A stretch of DNA of 64,000 nt from JAGQYH01 sp041393015 (GCA_041393015.1 JAWKKV010000001.1:1-64000); one strand, 5' to 3'. Numbered from the stretch's first letter, positions 16,464 through 26,175 are shown. Notes: generated by a model from the sequence alone, not told the origin. Translations and numbers: made by a program.

Positions 16464-18260
16464 CTAGAAGCAATATTCATCTGCTTCAATTAATTTAGCA
16501 GCAATATTTCTTCTTAATTGTTTAGTGTTAGTCATTGGATATTTGGTAAATCTCTTAATACCCATTAACATAATTCTTGCTTCATCACCTTCTGCAAATG
16601 ACTGAACAGCATGTTTTCCATGAACATACAATCTTTCTGCTGCATCTGAAAAATAAGCTTTCATCATATCTACATAAGCGGCAGCACCTTCTTCTCCTTT
16701 AAGAGCCACCAACTTCTGTGTTCTTAAAAGAACAGATTCCATCACAAATGCTTCAGCAATCATATCTGCTCCATTCATCATAATTTCTTGCTCATATTTC
16801 AATTTACCCATTAATTTTTGGGCAGCTCCACCAATTGCAACTAAAACAGCTTTCTTGGCATTTTTCACCGCTTTGATTTCTTCAGAGAATAAATCAGAAT
16901 TGGTGTCTCCAAATTCAGGAATACCCATTAATTCTTTTTGAACTGCCATTCCAGCACCCATAATATCAATGCTACCGTTCATAGCTCTTTTCATCAACAT
17001 ATCAATGGTAAGCATTCTATTGATCTCGTTGGTTCCTTCAAAAATTCTATTGATTCTTGCATCTCTATAAGCTGGTGCAGCTGGTGCTTCTTCAGAATAC
17101 CCCATTCCACCATAAACTTGTACCGTTTCATCTACTACATAATCTAAAACTTCAGAACAGTAGAATTTTAAAATAGCACACTCAATAGCATATTCATCAG
17201 CAGCTCCTAAAATAGCTTCTTGAAATGCTTTGCCTTGGCTAATTAATTCTTTTTCCTTTTTATCAATCATATCGCTTACTCGATAAACAGCAGATTCTCC
17301 GGCATAAATTCTAATTGCTTGCTCCGCTAATTTATATTGAATAGCACCGAAACTTGCGATTGGCTTTTTGAATTGATGTCTTTCGTTAGCATATTTGATA
17401 GCATTTGTAGATGCATGTCTGCTGCTTGCAATTACACCTAATCCTAATTTATATCTACCAATATTTAAAATGTTGAAAGCAATTAAATGTCCTTTTCCAA
17501 TTTCTCCTAAAAGATTTTCAACTGGCACTTTTACATTTTCTAAAAATACTTGACGAGTAGAAGAAGCTTTGATTCCCATTTTGTCTTCTTCAGCACCTAA
17601 TGATAATCCTTCGTATCCCTTCTCAACAATAAAACCTGTGAATTTCTCTCCATCAACTTTTGCAAACACAATAAATACATCGGCAAAACCTGCATTGGTG
17701 ATCCACATTTTCTGACCATTTAAGATGTAGTGTTTTCCATCTTCTGAAAGATCAGCTCTTGTTTTTGCTGCTAAAGCATCTGATCCACTTCCCGGCTCAG
17801 TTAAGCAATAACTTGCTTTTAACTCCCCTGAAGCTAATTTTGGAAGATATTTTTGCTTCTGCTCTTCATTTCCAAAATATAAGATTGGCATAGTACCAAT
17901 TCCGATGTGTGCTCCCCAACTTAAAGAAAATGTTTTACCTAAAGACATAGCATCTAATACAACAGAGTTGGTATTAAAATCTTTACCAAACCCACCGTAT
18001 TCTTCCGGAATAGCCATTCCTAATAAACCTAACTCACCAGCTTTTTCCAATAATGCAGGTGTTAGACCTTCTTCTTGTTTTTCCAATTTTCCATAAACCG
18101 GTAATACCTCAGCTTTCAAAAAATCTTGCACCATCTCATAGATCATGCCTTGTTCCTCATCCAATTCTTCTTTAATGAAAATATCTTGCTGAGTAGATTC
18201 TTTAACTAAAAACTCTCCACCTTTTAAATGTGCTTTCACATCTTCCAATACTTCGCTCAT
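16464..18260 (-). CDS. Acyl-CoA dehydrogenase (VLCAD/ACAD9-like)
   Basis: It introduces the trans-2 double bond in acyl-CoA during beta-oxidation, using FAD. At 598 residues it has the extra C-terminal alpha-helical domain seen in very-long-chain enzymes. Motifs are the FAD/substrate strand YCLTEPGSGSDA, the WITNAG loop, YGGMGYSEE and RIFEGTNEINR with the likely catalytic Glu. It is a single gene with its own terminator, and a TetR-like palindrome lies about 80 bases upstream, which fits control by a fatty-acid-responsive repressor. Electron-transfer and thiolase partners are not in the window. Confidence 0.92.
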   Translation of the reverse strand: MSEVLEDVKAHLKGGEFLVKESTQQDIFIKEELDEEQGMIYEMVQDFLKAEVLPVYGKLEKQEEGLTPALLEKAGELGLLGMAIPEEYGGFGKDFNTNSVVLDAMSLGKTFSLSWGAHIGIGTMPILYFGNEEQKQKYLPKLASGELKASYCLTEPGSGSDALAAKTRADLSEDGKHYILNGQKMWITNAGFADVFIVFAKVDGEKFTGFIVEKGYEGLSLGAEEDKMGIKASSTRQVFLENVKVPVENLLGEIGKGHLIAFNILNIGRYKLGLGVIASSRHASTNAIKYANERHQFKKPIASFGAIQYKLAEQAIRIYAGESAVYRVSDMIDKKEKELISQGKAFQEAILGAADEYAIECAILKFYCSEVLDYVVDETVQVYGGMGYSEEAPAAPAYRDARINRIFEGTNEINRMLTIDMLMKRAMNGSIDIMGAGMAVQKELMGIPEFGDTNSDLFSEEIKAVKNAKKAVLVAIGGAAQKLMGKLKYEQEIMMNGADMIAEAFVMESVLLRTQKLVALKGEEGAAAYVDMMKAYFSDAAERLYVHGKHAVQSFAEGDEARIMLMGIKRFTKYPMTNTKQLRRNIAAKLIEADEYCF

Positions 18261-18337
18261 AATAACTTATTTAATATTTTGTGTTTGAATATGACAGTTT
18301 GATTGTAATTAATTGCTAGTAAAATTAATCCTATTTG

Positions 18338-18351
18338 ACCGAACGTTTGGT
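18338..18351. promoter_or_regulatory. TetR-like operator upstream of the acyl-CoA dehydrogenase
   Basis: ACCGAACGTTTGGT is an inverted repeat (ACCnAACGTTnGGT); extended to 20 bases, eight of ten positions pair. Sites of this form are bound by TetR-family repressors, several of which control fatty acid degradation. It sits between the divergent dehydrogenase and small lipoprotein genes. Confidence 0.5.
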
Positions 18352-18487
18352 AAATTTATTTTAATTGAATATTAAATGAAATGAATAAAATTGGCTATTG
18401 GTCAATAGTTTGAATAATATTGTAACTAAATTCTATTACAACATACATTAATCCCACTCCGTTTTCAGAGAGTAAAACATTACCGCC

Positions 18488-18661
18488 ATGAAAAAATTAT
18501 TCGTTATTGCAGCTACCATCATTTCTTTTACGTTCGTTTCTACTTCTTGTTCAAAGTCAGGTTGCCCTATGCAAATTACCAAAGAAATGAAATTTGATAA
18601 AGAGGTTAAAATTGACAATACGGTAACTGCTTTTGTATTTGTTGAGGATTGCAATAACTAG
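18488..18661 (+). CDS. Small lipoprotein (57 aa)
   Basis: A short open frame: ATG at 18488, TAG at 18659-18661. The N-terminus MKKLFVIAATIISFTFVSTS followed by Cys21 is a clean lipoprotein signal. The mature part would be only about 37 residues, with Cys26 and a C-terminal Cys, and no known domain. The stop overlaps the stop of proA on the other strand by two bases, so the genes converge tail to tail. An antisense frame of similar length overlaps it, but the lipobox and positive N-terminus favour this strand. The function is unknown. Confidence 0.6.
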   Translation: MKKLFVIAATIISFTFVSTSCSKSGCPMQITKEMKFDKEVKIDNTVTAFVFVEDCNN

Positions 18662-19908
18662 TTTCTTACTTGCCCGCTACCTCTAACCACCCATTTTTCG
18701 GTCGTTAATTTTTCCAAAGCGAAAGGTCCTCTTGCATGTAATTTTTGAGTGGAAATACCAATTTCTGCACCTAATCCAAAAACGCCACCATCTGTAAATC
18801 GAGTAGAAGCATTAGTATATACGGCCGCTGCGTCTACTTCATTTAAAAAGCGTTCGCATTTTTCCGCATCTTTCGAAATGATAGCTTCTGAATGTTTAGA
18901 AGAATATTGACTGATATGATCTAAAGCTTCTTCTAAATCAGATACAACTTTTACAGAACATCCATAACCAAGATATTCTTTTCCAAAATCTTCCGGTTTA
19001 GCTTTATGTAAGCGACTATAATTGGCATTCTTCAATATATCATAAGAAGTATCATCTGCATAAATGTCCACATCAAACTCTTCCATTCCAGCTTTAATCT
19101 TAGGTAAAAAATCTGCTGCCACAACTTTATCTATCAACACTGTATCTAATGCATTACAAACAGAAGGTCTCTGTACTTTTGCATTGACAACAATTTTAGC
19201 TGCGGCATCAAGATCGGCACTAGATTCCACATAAGTATGACAAACACCCGCACCTGTTTCAATAGTAGGTACTTTAGAATTTGCTCTAACAAAATCTATC
19301 AAGCTTTGAGAGCCACGCGGTATGATGATATCTACATAAGCCGTTGCTTCTAACATTTCTTTCACAAACTTTCTATCGGTTGGTAAAAGTTGAATGGCAT
19401 TTACATCAACATTGTTTTTAGCCATGGCTTGATGGATAATATCCACCAATACTTGATTGCTAAACTCCGCATCTGTTCCTCCTCTTAAAACAACGGCATT
19501 TCCAGATCTAATACACAAAGCTGCTACATCTACTGTTACATTTGGGCGCGACTCATAAATAATTCCAACCACGCCCACCGGCACTGTGATTTTTGTTACC
19601 TCTAAACCGTTTCCCATTTTCTTTCGGTATAATTCTTTACCAGTAGGATCTTCAAGTTGAGCCACATCTCTAACACTATCGGCTAAAGCTTGAATTCTAT
19701 CATTAGTTAAGAGTAACCTGTCCTTTTTAGGATCGGCATCATCCATTCGAATTAAATCCTTTTGATTGGCCGTTTTTATTTGATCAACGTTGGCTTCAAT
19801 TAGATTGGCTAAGTCATTTAACAACTCCTTTTTGCTGTTGTCTGATAGCAACATTAAAGCTTTTGAATTTTTCTTTACTGATTTTAATAGCGATTGTATG
19901 TTATTCAT
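18658..19908 (-). CDS. proA: Gamma-glutamyl phosphate reductase
   Basis: It reduces gamma-glutamyl phosphate to glutamate semialdehyde, the second step of proline synthesis. The 416 residues have the aldehyde dehydrogenase fold, with VGVVGIIYESRPNVTVD, VVLRGG, the catalytic Cys in QRPSVCNALDTV and the EIGISTQKLHARGP signature near the end. It follows proB on the same strand after 60 bases, so proBA is one operon. No feedback element is visible at this gene. Confidence 0.95.
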   Translation of the reverse strand: MNNIQSLLKSVKKNSKALMLLSDNSKKELLNDLANLIEANVDQIKTANQKDLIRMDDADPKKDRLLLTNDRIQALADSVRDVAQLEDPTGKELYRKKMGNGLEVTKITVPVGVVGIIYESRPNVTVDVAALCIRSGNAVVLRGGTDAEFSNQVLVDIIHQAMAKNNVDVNAIQLLPTDRKFVKEMLEATAYVDIIIPRGSQSLIDFVRANSKVPTIETGAGVCHTYVESSADLDAAAKIVVNAKVQRPSVCNALDTVLIDKVVAADFLPKIKAGMEEFDVDIYADDTSYDILKNANYSRLHKAKPEDFGKEYLGYGCSVKVVSDLEEALDHISQYSSKHSEAIISKDAEKCERFLNEVDAAAVYTNASTRFTDGGVFGLGAEIGISTQKLHARGPFALEKLTTEKWVVRGSGQVRN

Positions 19909-19968
19909 ATCCCATCATTTTAACAAAAAAAGTCCGAACCATTGATGTTTTTACCAAAAATATACCAT

Positions 19969-21006
19969 TCATAACAAAACTATATCACTGGCATTTGCCA
20001 CTTCAACATTCGCCTGTCCGAGTTTCTCTTTTAACTCCCTTGAAGATAATTTTGCTCTTGCCACACCAATGGAATGTTGATTTCCACTTACTAAAATCTC
20101 AATTACCTCGCCTTTCTCAAAAGAAGAAATAATATTTTTTATCCCAACAGATAACAAGCTCTTTCGCAATTGCAATGCTTTGCCAGCTCCTTCATCAATT
20201 TCAATTTTACCCGCTACCATACTACCGCTAGCCAACCACTTTTGACGAGCTTTTGTGGATGATTTCTTGGCAGTGCATTGCGTTCCGATTTTACCATTTA
20301 AAGCATCAATAATACCATTAGGTTTTTGACTACTAAAAATAGATACTTTAATCCCCATGCTTGTCGCCAATCTTGCAAATGTGATTTTGGAGATCATACC
20401 CCCTAATCCGAAAACTGACTTTTCTCCGGTTGCGTAATTCATAATCTCCTCTGAAAATTGATCGATTTGTTTTACAACTTCTCCATCGTTATTGAGCAAA
20501 CCATCTACAGAAGTGCCAATAAGCAATTCACTAGCACCAAAACCAATGGCCATTAATGTGGCTAATTCGTCGTTATCAGAAAATTTCAATTCTAAAGAAC
20601 TTACCACATCATTTTCATTGGCAATAGGAATCACCTCATTTTGCCACAAGGTTTCTATGGTTTCTCTCAGTTGCAAAAATTTCTCTCTATCCGAAAAATG
20701 ACCTCTTTCACAAAGCGTTTGGGCTATTTTTAAATCATACTTTTTAAATGATGCAGCATAATTCGCAATCAATATTGGGTTTCCTATGGCGGCAGCGGCT
20801 TTACGTTCGCTTAATTTACCACTGAACTTTTTAAGTTGAGAACGACCAAATCCAACTGCTCCAGACGAAACCAATAACAATCGATAATCATTATTGAGTT
20901 GGGCAAACTGACTGGCGACTTCATTCATCAACCATTCATTTATAGTACCATCTGGCTTTATAATGCTAGAAGAACCTAATTTTAATATAAGTAGTGGTTT
21001 GTTCAT
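19969..21006 (-). CDS. proB: Glutamate 5-kinase
   Basis: It phosphorylates the gamma-carboxylate of glutamate, the first and usually feedback-inhibited step of proline synthesis. The N-terminal amino-acid kinase domain (LILKLGSSSI, LVSSGAVGFGRSQL, IPIANENDVVSS, GLGGMISKITFARLA) is followed by a PUA domain from about residue 265 (the segment with GKALQLRKSLLSVGI). The length of 345 residues is normal for two-domain enzymes. It is the first gene of proBA. No TAnnTTTG promoter is clear upstream. Confidence 0.94.
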   Translation of the reverse strand: MNKPLLILKLGSSSIIKPDGTINEWLMNEVASQFAQLNNDYRLLLVSSGAVGFGRSQLKKFSGKLSERKAAAAIGNPILIANYAASFKKYDLKIAQTLCERGHFSDREKFLQLRETIETLWQNEVIPIANENDVVSSLELKFSDNDELATLMAIGFGASELLIGTSVDGLLNNDGEVVKQIDQFSEEIMNYATGEKSVFGLGGMISKITFARLATSMGIKVSIFSSQKPNGIIDALNGKIGTQCTAKKSSTKARQKWLASGSMVAGKIEIDEGAGKALQLRKSLLSVGIKNIISSFEKGEVIEILVSGNQHSIGVARAKLSSRELKEKLGQANVEVANASDIVLL

Positions 21007-21081
21007 AAGTTTTAATGGAAACCAAGCTAAAAATTATTTTTTTTATAGTGTCATCATCAATTTATACTTAATACTGATATA

Positions 21082-21579
21082 ATGGGAGATCTAGAAAGAA
21101 TTAAGAAGCAATTTAAGCTTCAACCGCATCCTGAAGGTGGGTTTTACAGTGCAGGATATCGATCTCCTGAATTTTTAAGATCTGAAGGTTTACCCCATCG
21201 ATACAATGCGCCAAGAAATTTATATTCTTCCATTTATTTTATGGTAACCAATACCAGCTCTTCTCGTTTTCACAAATTGAAAACAGATGAAATGTGGCAT
21301 TTTTATCACGGAGATCCAGTTTCACTTCATCTCATTTCAGAAAGCGGACATTATACTAAAATTGAATTATCGGCAGAAGTTGGGAAAGAAAGATTTATGT
21401 ATTTGGTGAAGAAAAATACTTGGATGGCTGCTTCCTGCGAAAGTATTGATAAAAACTATTCCTTAACGGGCTGCACATTAGCCCCTGGTTTTGAATATGA
21501 TGATTTTGAATTGGGAAAAAGGGACCAACTAATTGCTAGCTATCCTAGCTTAAGTGATATTATTGAGAAATATACCTAA
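21082..21579 (+). CDS. Cupin, DUF985 family
   Basis: A 165-residue protein with the DUF985 (cupin_5) signature: LQPHPEGGFYSAGYRS near residue 13, SIYFMVTNTSSSRFHKLKTDEMWHFY in the middle, and the late GCTLAPGFEYDDFELG segment. It is a double-stranded beta-helix of the RmlC type; no enzyme activity is established for the family as far as I know. It is a single gene, ending at a bidirectional terminator shared with amt. Confidence 0.88.
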   Translation: MGDLERIKKQFKLQPHPEGGFYSAGYRSPEFLRSEGLPHRYNAPRNLYSSIYFMVTNTSSSRFHKLKTDEMWHFYHGDPVSLHLISESGHYTKIELSAEVGKERFMYLVKKNTWMAASCESIDKNYSLTGCTLAPGFEYDDFELGKRDQLIASYPSLSDIIEKYT

Positions 21580-21620
21580 GACTTTCTAGTAATTTTTTTT
21601 TACAATTTGTCTAACAATAA

Positions 21621-21657
21621 AAAAAGCTGAAAGATCAACATGACCTTTCAGCTTTTA
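21621..21657. terminator. Bidirectional terminator between cupin and amt
   Basis: AAAAGCTGAAAG, an 11-base middle, then CTTTCAGCTTTT form a strong stem with A-rich 5' and T-rich 3' flanks. Both convergent genes end close to it. Confidence 0.88.
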
Positions 21658-21693
21658 TTTAATAGGAATCTTATGTCTTTTGACTAAATTTTT

Positions 21694-22971
21694 CTATTGA
21701 TTCGTTCCATCCGCAGGCGTTACAAAAAAGTTAGGATAAGCATCCATGTTGTGTTCTGCTAAATCCAATCCTTCTGCTTCATGCTCAGCAGAAACTCTAA
21801 TTCCAACTGTATATTTAAGTGCTAGGAATATAACTAATGCAGGAATAAACGCACCTAAACCGTAAGCAACAATTCCTAACAATTGAACACCAACACTAAC
21901 TCCAGGAACTAATAAACCAACAGCTAAAGTTCCCCAAATACCACAAACTAAGTGTACAGAGGTTGCTCCCACAGGATCATCCAATTTTAATTTATCGAAC
22001 ATAGATACCGCTAATGGAATTAATATCCCTGCTACACCTCCTGCAATAATTGCGGTTGTTGGTGTAAATAAATCAGCACCAGCTGTAATTCCAACTAATC
22101 CACCTAATATTCCGTTAAATGCCATTGAAAGGTCGTAAGATTTAAACATAATTTTTGCAGTAATCATTGCTGTAACAGCACCCGCTGCAGCTGCCAATGA
22201 AGTTGTTACAAAAACTAAAGACACTAATTCAGGATCTGCACTTAATACTGATCCACCATTAAAGCCAAACCATCCGAAGAATAATAAGAATACTCCGATA
22301 GCCGCCATTGGCATACTATGACCTGGAATTGGTTTTAACTGTCCATTTACAAATTTTCCAATTCTCGGGCCTAACACCATTATCCCTGCTAGAGCAGCCC
22401 AGCCACCTACAGAGTGAACCAATGTTGATCCTGCAAAATCATAAAATCCTTTAGCATCTAACCATCCTGCACCCCATTTCCAACTTCCTAAAATTGGATA
22501 TACCAAGGCTACGAATATCACTGAGAAAAATATGAATGGTCCTAATTTAATTCTTTCCGCTACTGCACCCGATACAATAGTAGCACAAGTAGCAGCAAAC
22601 ATCGCTTGGAAAATAAAATCCGTCCAATAGGTATACCCTCCATCTGCGTAGGCAATTAAACCATCAGCACCGGCAGGCATTTCTAGTCCAAAACCTGCAA
22701 ATCCAAAGAATCCGGCAGCACCTTCAGCAAAACCCGGATACATCAAATTAAATCCACAGATGTAATAGGTTAATATGCCAATTGGCAAAATCATTGCATT
22801 CTTAAATAATACGTTTACTACGTTTTTTGATCTAACAAAACCAATTTCTAACGCAGAAAATCCTAAGTGCATAATAAAAACTAAAGCAGTTGCTATCATC
22901 ATCCACAAATTATTGGTGGTAAATAAAGCATTAGCCGCTTCTGCTTGCACATTTAATATATCTTGTTCCAT
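21694..22971 (-). CDS. amt: Ammonium transporter
   Basis: An inner-membrane Amt/Rh channel of 425 residues with about eleven membrane spans and no cleavable signal. The paired pore histidines fit GSTLVHSVGG and GATSVHLVCG. GWFGFNGGS and ADGGYTYWTDFIFQAMFAAT are also family-typical. It follows glnB by 27 bases on the same strand, the classical pairing in which the PII protein plugs the channel when ammonium is plentiful. A strong terminator lies downstream. Confidence 0.95.
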   Translation of the reverse strand: MEQDILNVQAEAANALFTTNNLWMMIATALVFIMHLGFSALEIGFVRSKNVVNVLFKNAMILPIGILTYYICGFNLMYPGFAEGAAGFFGFAGFGLEMPAGADGLIAYADGGYTYWTDFIFQAMFAATCATIVSGAVAERIKLGPFIFFSVIFVALVYPILGSWKWGAGWLDAKGFYDFAGSTLVHSVGGWAALAGIMVLGPRIGKFVNGQLKPIPGHSMPMAAIGVFLLFFGWFGFNGGSVLSADPELVSLVFVTTSLAAAAGAVTAMITAKIMFKSYDLSMAFNGILGGLVGITAGADLFTPTTAIIAGGVAGILIPLAVSMFDKLKLDDPVGATSVHLVCGIWGTLAVGLLVPGVSVGVQLLGIVAYGLGAFIPALVIFLALKYTVGIRVSAEHEAEGLDLAEHNMDAYPNFFVTPADGTNQ

Positions 22972-22998
22972 AATTATCTTCTATTTTATATTAACTAA

Positions 22999-23337
22999 TT
23001 AAACTGCGTCCTTGCCTCGCTCACCTGTTCTTATTCTAATCACTTCTTCAAGTGCTTCAATGTAAACCTTACCATCACCTATGGTGCCTGTTTTACCAGT
23101 GGTTTGAATGGCTTGAACAGCGGCTTCAACTTGTTCTTCTGACAATAAAATCTCTAGTTTGTATCGAGCGATATAGCCTGCATCATATACAGCCCCTCGA
23201 TATACTTTTTTTTCTCCTTTTTGCATGCCAAATCCTCTTACTTCATAGTAAGTGAAAAAATTAATGCCAGCGGCAGCTAGCGCCTCTTTCACCTGCTCGA
23301 ACTTGGAAGCTCTGATTATCGCGACTACTTTTCTCAT
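22999..23337 (-). CDS. glnB: Nitrogen regulatory protein P-II
   Basis: A trimeric sensor of 2-oxoglutarate, ATP and ADP that gates Amt. All hallmarks fit in 112 residues: the first strand MRKVVAIIRASKFEQV, the T-loop with VYRGAVY (the Tyr commonly uridylylated), and the C-terminal signature TGKTGTIGDGKVYIEAL ending in IRIRTGERG. It is the promoter-proximal gene of glnB-amt. No sigma-54 site was found in the 220-base spacer upstream. Because it is linked to amt it is functionally GlnK-like. Confidence 0.94.
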   Translation of the reverse strand: MRKVVAIIRASKFEQVKEALAAAGINFFTYYEVRGFGMQKGEKKVYRGAVYDAGYIARYKLEILLSEEQVEAAVQAIQTTGKTGTIGDGKVYIEALEEVIRIRTGERGKDAV

Positions 23338-23523
23338 GAAAATAATTTTAGTGATTAAATATTTTTAACAATTATAGAAATAAATATTCGTGTTCCAAGA
23401 TATTGTGCTTTTATTTTAATGTTAATTGAACTTAGATTAATATTATATTCACTTTTGAAGAAATATTATTCATATATATTTTTTCATAAACTAATTGCAC
23501 GAATAAATGATGCAAAAGGAAAT

Positions 23524-23531
23524 TATCTTTA
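23524..23531 (+). promoter_or_regulatory. Candidate -7 element for the rRNA methyltransferase
   Basis: TATCTTTA, one base off TAnnTTTG, ends 27 bases before the TTG start at 23559. The spacing would give a leader of about 20 bases. Confidence 0.35.
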
Positions 23532-23558
23532 CACCCTTCTTTAACTAATCTTATCTTA

Positions 23559-24749
23559 TTGAAAACGAACAGCATCAAGTTATTTCCGCCATTGATTAAA
23601 ATAGTCACTGACGTTATCCATACTATTAACACTGATCAATTACCAATTGATAAAACTTTAGCGCCCATCTTAAAAAACAAGCAATTGGGGAGTAGAGACA
23701 GAAGGTTTATTATTGAACAAACCTATGACATCATAAGAAACAGATCATTTTTTGACAGTGTTTTAAATCACTGGAAGCTGCCAACAGATGTTCCTCATCA
23801 GATTTTAGTCAATCTATTAAACAATGATGTTCAAATTCTAAACCCGGAAATCATTTCTCCTAATTTTAAATACACTTCGGAGGATTTAAATAATATCGAA
23901 TTGACCGATTCAAATCAAAATTCATTCCCTGACTGGATGGAAAAAGAAGGACGAAAGGATTATGGAGAAGAATGGGATAAAATAGCACAAAGCTTGAATG
24001 AGAGTGCTAAAATTTATATAAGACCCAATACACTTTTAACTTCTGCACAAACGCTCCAAAACAAGCTGAGTAGAGACAGAATTGATACTGTCAAAAAAGA
24101 TGAAAGTCTTTTGTTGGTTAAAAAGGATAATTTAAAAAATCACAAACTTTACCTAAAAGGTCATTTTGAAATTCAAGATTGGGCTTCGCAGCAAGTTGCT
24201 GTTTTGGCAGATATTCAAGAAGATCAATTGGTGGTGGATGCTTGTGCTGGAGCGGGCGGCAAAACTTTACATCTAGCCGCCTTACTCAATCAAACCGGTA
24301 GAATTATAGCCAGTGATTTTAATGATCACCGCTTAAAACAGTTAACCTACCGAATGGAACGCGCCAAAGCCAATGAGATTGAAATTATAGATTACGATCA
24401 ATTACACATATTTGAAGGCAATGTAGATCGATTGATTTTAGATGTTCCTTGTACGGCAACCGGAACGATTAGAAGAAAGCCGGAAATTAAATGGAATGTA
24501 AGCGAAGAAAACCTTAAAGCCTACATCACTACACAACAACAAATTTTAACTAAACAATCGCCTTTAGTGAAAACCGGCGGCTTATTGATTTATGCTACTT
24601 GCAGCATTTTTAAAGCAGAAAGCGAAGATCAAGTACAATGGTTTTTAGCCAATAATAAAAACTTCGAATTGGTTCAAGAGAAACGGTTTTTACCGCACAT
24701 TGATCGTTGCGATGGTTTTTATATTGGGGTATTGAGAAAGGTTAGTTAG
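23559..24749 (+). CDS. RsmB/NOP-type rRNA (cytosine-C5)-methyltransferase
   Basis: It is predicted to methylate a cytosine of rRNA with S-adenosylmethionine. The N-terminal RNA-binding region (to about residue 190) includes the NusB-like start FPPLIKIVTDVI. The Rossmann domain has VVDACAGAGGKTLHLAALL, the motif DVPCTATGTIRRKPEIKW with Cys298, and the catalytic YATCSIF with Cys348. Both cysteines needed by the family are present. The reading starts at TTG (23559), supported by a -7-like element upstream. The exact target base cannot be named; the family includes RsmB (C967). Confidence 0.87.
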   Translation: MKTNSIKLFPPLIKIVTDVIHTINTDQLPIDKTLAPILKNKQLGSRDRRFIIEQTYDIIRNRSFFDSVLNHWKLPTDVPHQILVNLLNNDVQILNPEIISPNFKYTSEDLNNIELTDSNQNSFPDWMEKEGRKDYGEEWDKIAQSLNESAKIYIRPNTLLTSAQTLQNKLSRDRIDTVKKDESLLLVKKDNLKNHKLYLKGHFEIQDWASQQVAVLADIQEDQLVVDACAGAGGKTLHLAALLNQTGRIIASDFNDHRLKQLTYRMERAKANEIEIIDYDQLHIFEGNVDRLILDVPCTATGTIRRKPEIKWNVSEENLKAYITTQQQILTKQSPLVKTGGLLIYATCSIFKAESEDQVQWFLANNKNFELVQEKRFLPHIDRCDGFYIGVLRKVS

Positions 24750-24764
24750 CTACTTGCCTTTCCT

Positions 24765-26153
24765 CTACAAATGTATCACCTCACCATACGCCGCCGCTGC
24801 TGCTTCCATAATGGCTTCTGACATCGTTGGATGCGGATGAACTGATTTGATAATTTCATGTCCTGTGGTCTCTAACTTTCTAGCCACTACCACTTCTGCA
24901 ATCATTTCTGTTACGTTGTATCCAATCATGTGAGCGCCTAAAAATTCACCATATTTAGCATCGAAAATCACTTTTACAAAACCTTCTTTTGCGCCTACAC
25001 CAGCAGCCTTACCTGAAGCAGTAAATGGAAACTTCCCGATTTTTAAATCATAACCTGCTTCTTTTGCTTTCGCTTCTGTATAACCTACCGAGGCAATTTC
25101 CGGCTGGCAATAGGTACATCCCGGAATATTGTTATAATCTAAAGGTTCTGCATGTTGACCCGCAATTTTCTCCACGCAAATAATTCCTTCAGCGGAAGCT
25201 ACGTGTGCCAAAGCCGGACCATGAACAACATCACCAATAGCATAAATTCCTTCTACATTGGTTTGGTAATAATCGCCAACTTTAATTCTTTCCTTGTCCA
25301 TTTCAACACCCAACTGCTCTAAACCTATATTTTCTGTATTCGGCGTAATGCCAACAGCAGACAAAACTATTTCTGTTTCTAATTTTATAGTTTCTCCTTT
25401 TTTGTCTATGACTAAACGAACACCATCAGCGCCACCTTTTGCTTTTTGCACTGAAGCGGAGGTCATAATTTCAATGCCCTGCTTCTTTAAAACTTTCGCC
25501 AATTCTTTGGAAACATCAGCATCTTCATTCGGCACTATTCTATCCATAAATTCTACCACCGTAACTTTACAGCCCATACTATTGTAGAAAAATGCAAACT
25601 CAATTCCTATAGCTCCGGCACCCACCACTACCATTTCCTTTGGTAATTTATTCAAACTCATGGCTTTTCTATACTCTATAATATATTTATCGTCAATAGG
25701 TAAATTTGGTAACGATCTCGCTCGCGCTCCGGTAGCAATAATTATATTTTTGGCTTTTACTTCTTTAATATCCCCACTCTCCTCTGTAACTTCAATTTTT
25801 TTTCCAGGCTTTAATTTGCCGTATCCCATAATCACATCTATCTTATTTTTTTTCAATAAGAATTGAACACCTTTACTCATACCATCTGCTACTCCTCTAC
25901 TTCTTTCTATCACTTTATCAAACTCAACTTTTGCCTTATCTACAGTGATGCCATAATCTTCTGCATGATTGATATAATTGAAAACCTGCGCCGATTTCAA
26001 TAATGCTTTTGTCGGAATACATCCCCAATTTAAACAAATACCGCCAAGTGATTCCTTTTCAACAATCGCTACTTTCATCCCTAATTGAGCTGCTCTAATA
26101 GCTGCTACATAGCCACCGGGACCAGAACCTAAAACAATAAGATCGTAAGACAT
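24765..26153 (-). CDS. lpdA: Dihydrolipoyl dehydrogenase
   Basis: It re-oxidises the lipoamide arm of pyruvate and 2-oxoglutarate dehydrogenases, passing electrons through FAD and a disulfide to NAD. The 462 residues have GSGPGGYVAAIRAAQLG, the redox pair Cys40 and Cys45 in GGICLNWGCIPT, the second dinucleotide site VGAGAIGIEF, AIGDV, and the C-terminal active-site base in SVHPHPTMSEA. It stands alone, with no E1 or E2 genes nearby. It converges with the methyltransferase gene, 15 bases apart, without an evident terminator. Confidence 0.95.
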   Translation of the reverse strand: MSYDLIVLGSGPGGYVAAIRAAQLGMKVAIVEKESLGGICLNWGCIPTKALLKSAQVFNYINHAEDYGITVDKAKVEFDKVIERSRGVADGMSKGVQFLLKKNKIDVIMGYGKLKPGKKIEVTEESGDIKEVKAKNIIIATGARARSLPNLPIDDKYIIEYRKAMSLNKLPKEMVVVGAGAIGIEFAFFYNSMGCKVTVVEFMDRIVPNEDADVSKELAKVLKKQGIEIMTSASVQKAKGGADGVRLVIDKKGETIKLETEIVLSAVGITPNTENIGLEQLGVEMDKERIKVGDYYQTNVEGIYAIGDVVHGPALAHVASAEGIICVEKIAGQHAEPLDYNNIPGCTYCQPEIASVGYTEAKAKEAGYDLKIGKFPFTASGKAAGVGAKEGFVKVIFDAKYGEFLGAHMIGYNVTEMIAEVVVARKLETTGHEIIKSVHPHPTMSEAIMEAAAAAYGEVIHL

Positions 26154-26175
26154 ATTTCTTCGTTTAATTCAATTA

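Noticed and set aside
18448..18654. 68-codon minus-strand frame
   Set aside because: It is antisense to the lipoprotein gene, which has a proper lipobox; the antisense frame shows none.
23338..23558. Sigma-54 promoter before glnB-amt
   Set aside because: No TGGCAC-N5-TTGCA match was found in the spacer on either strand.
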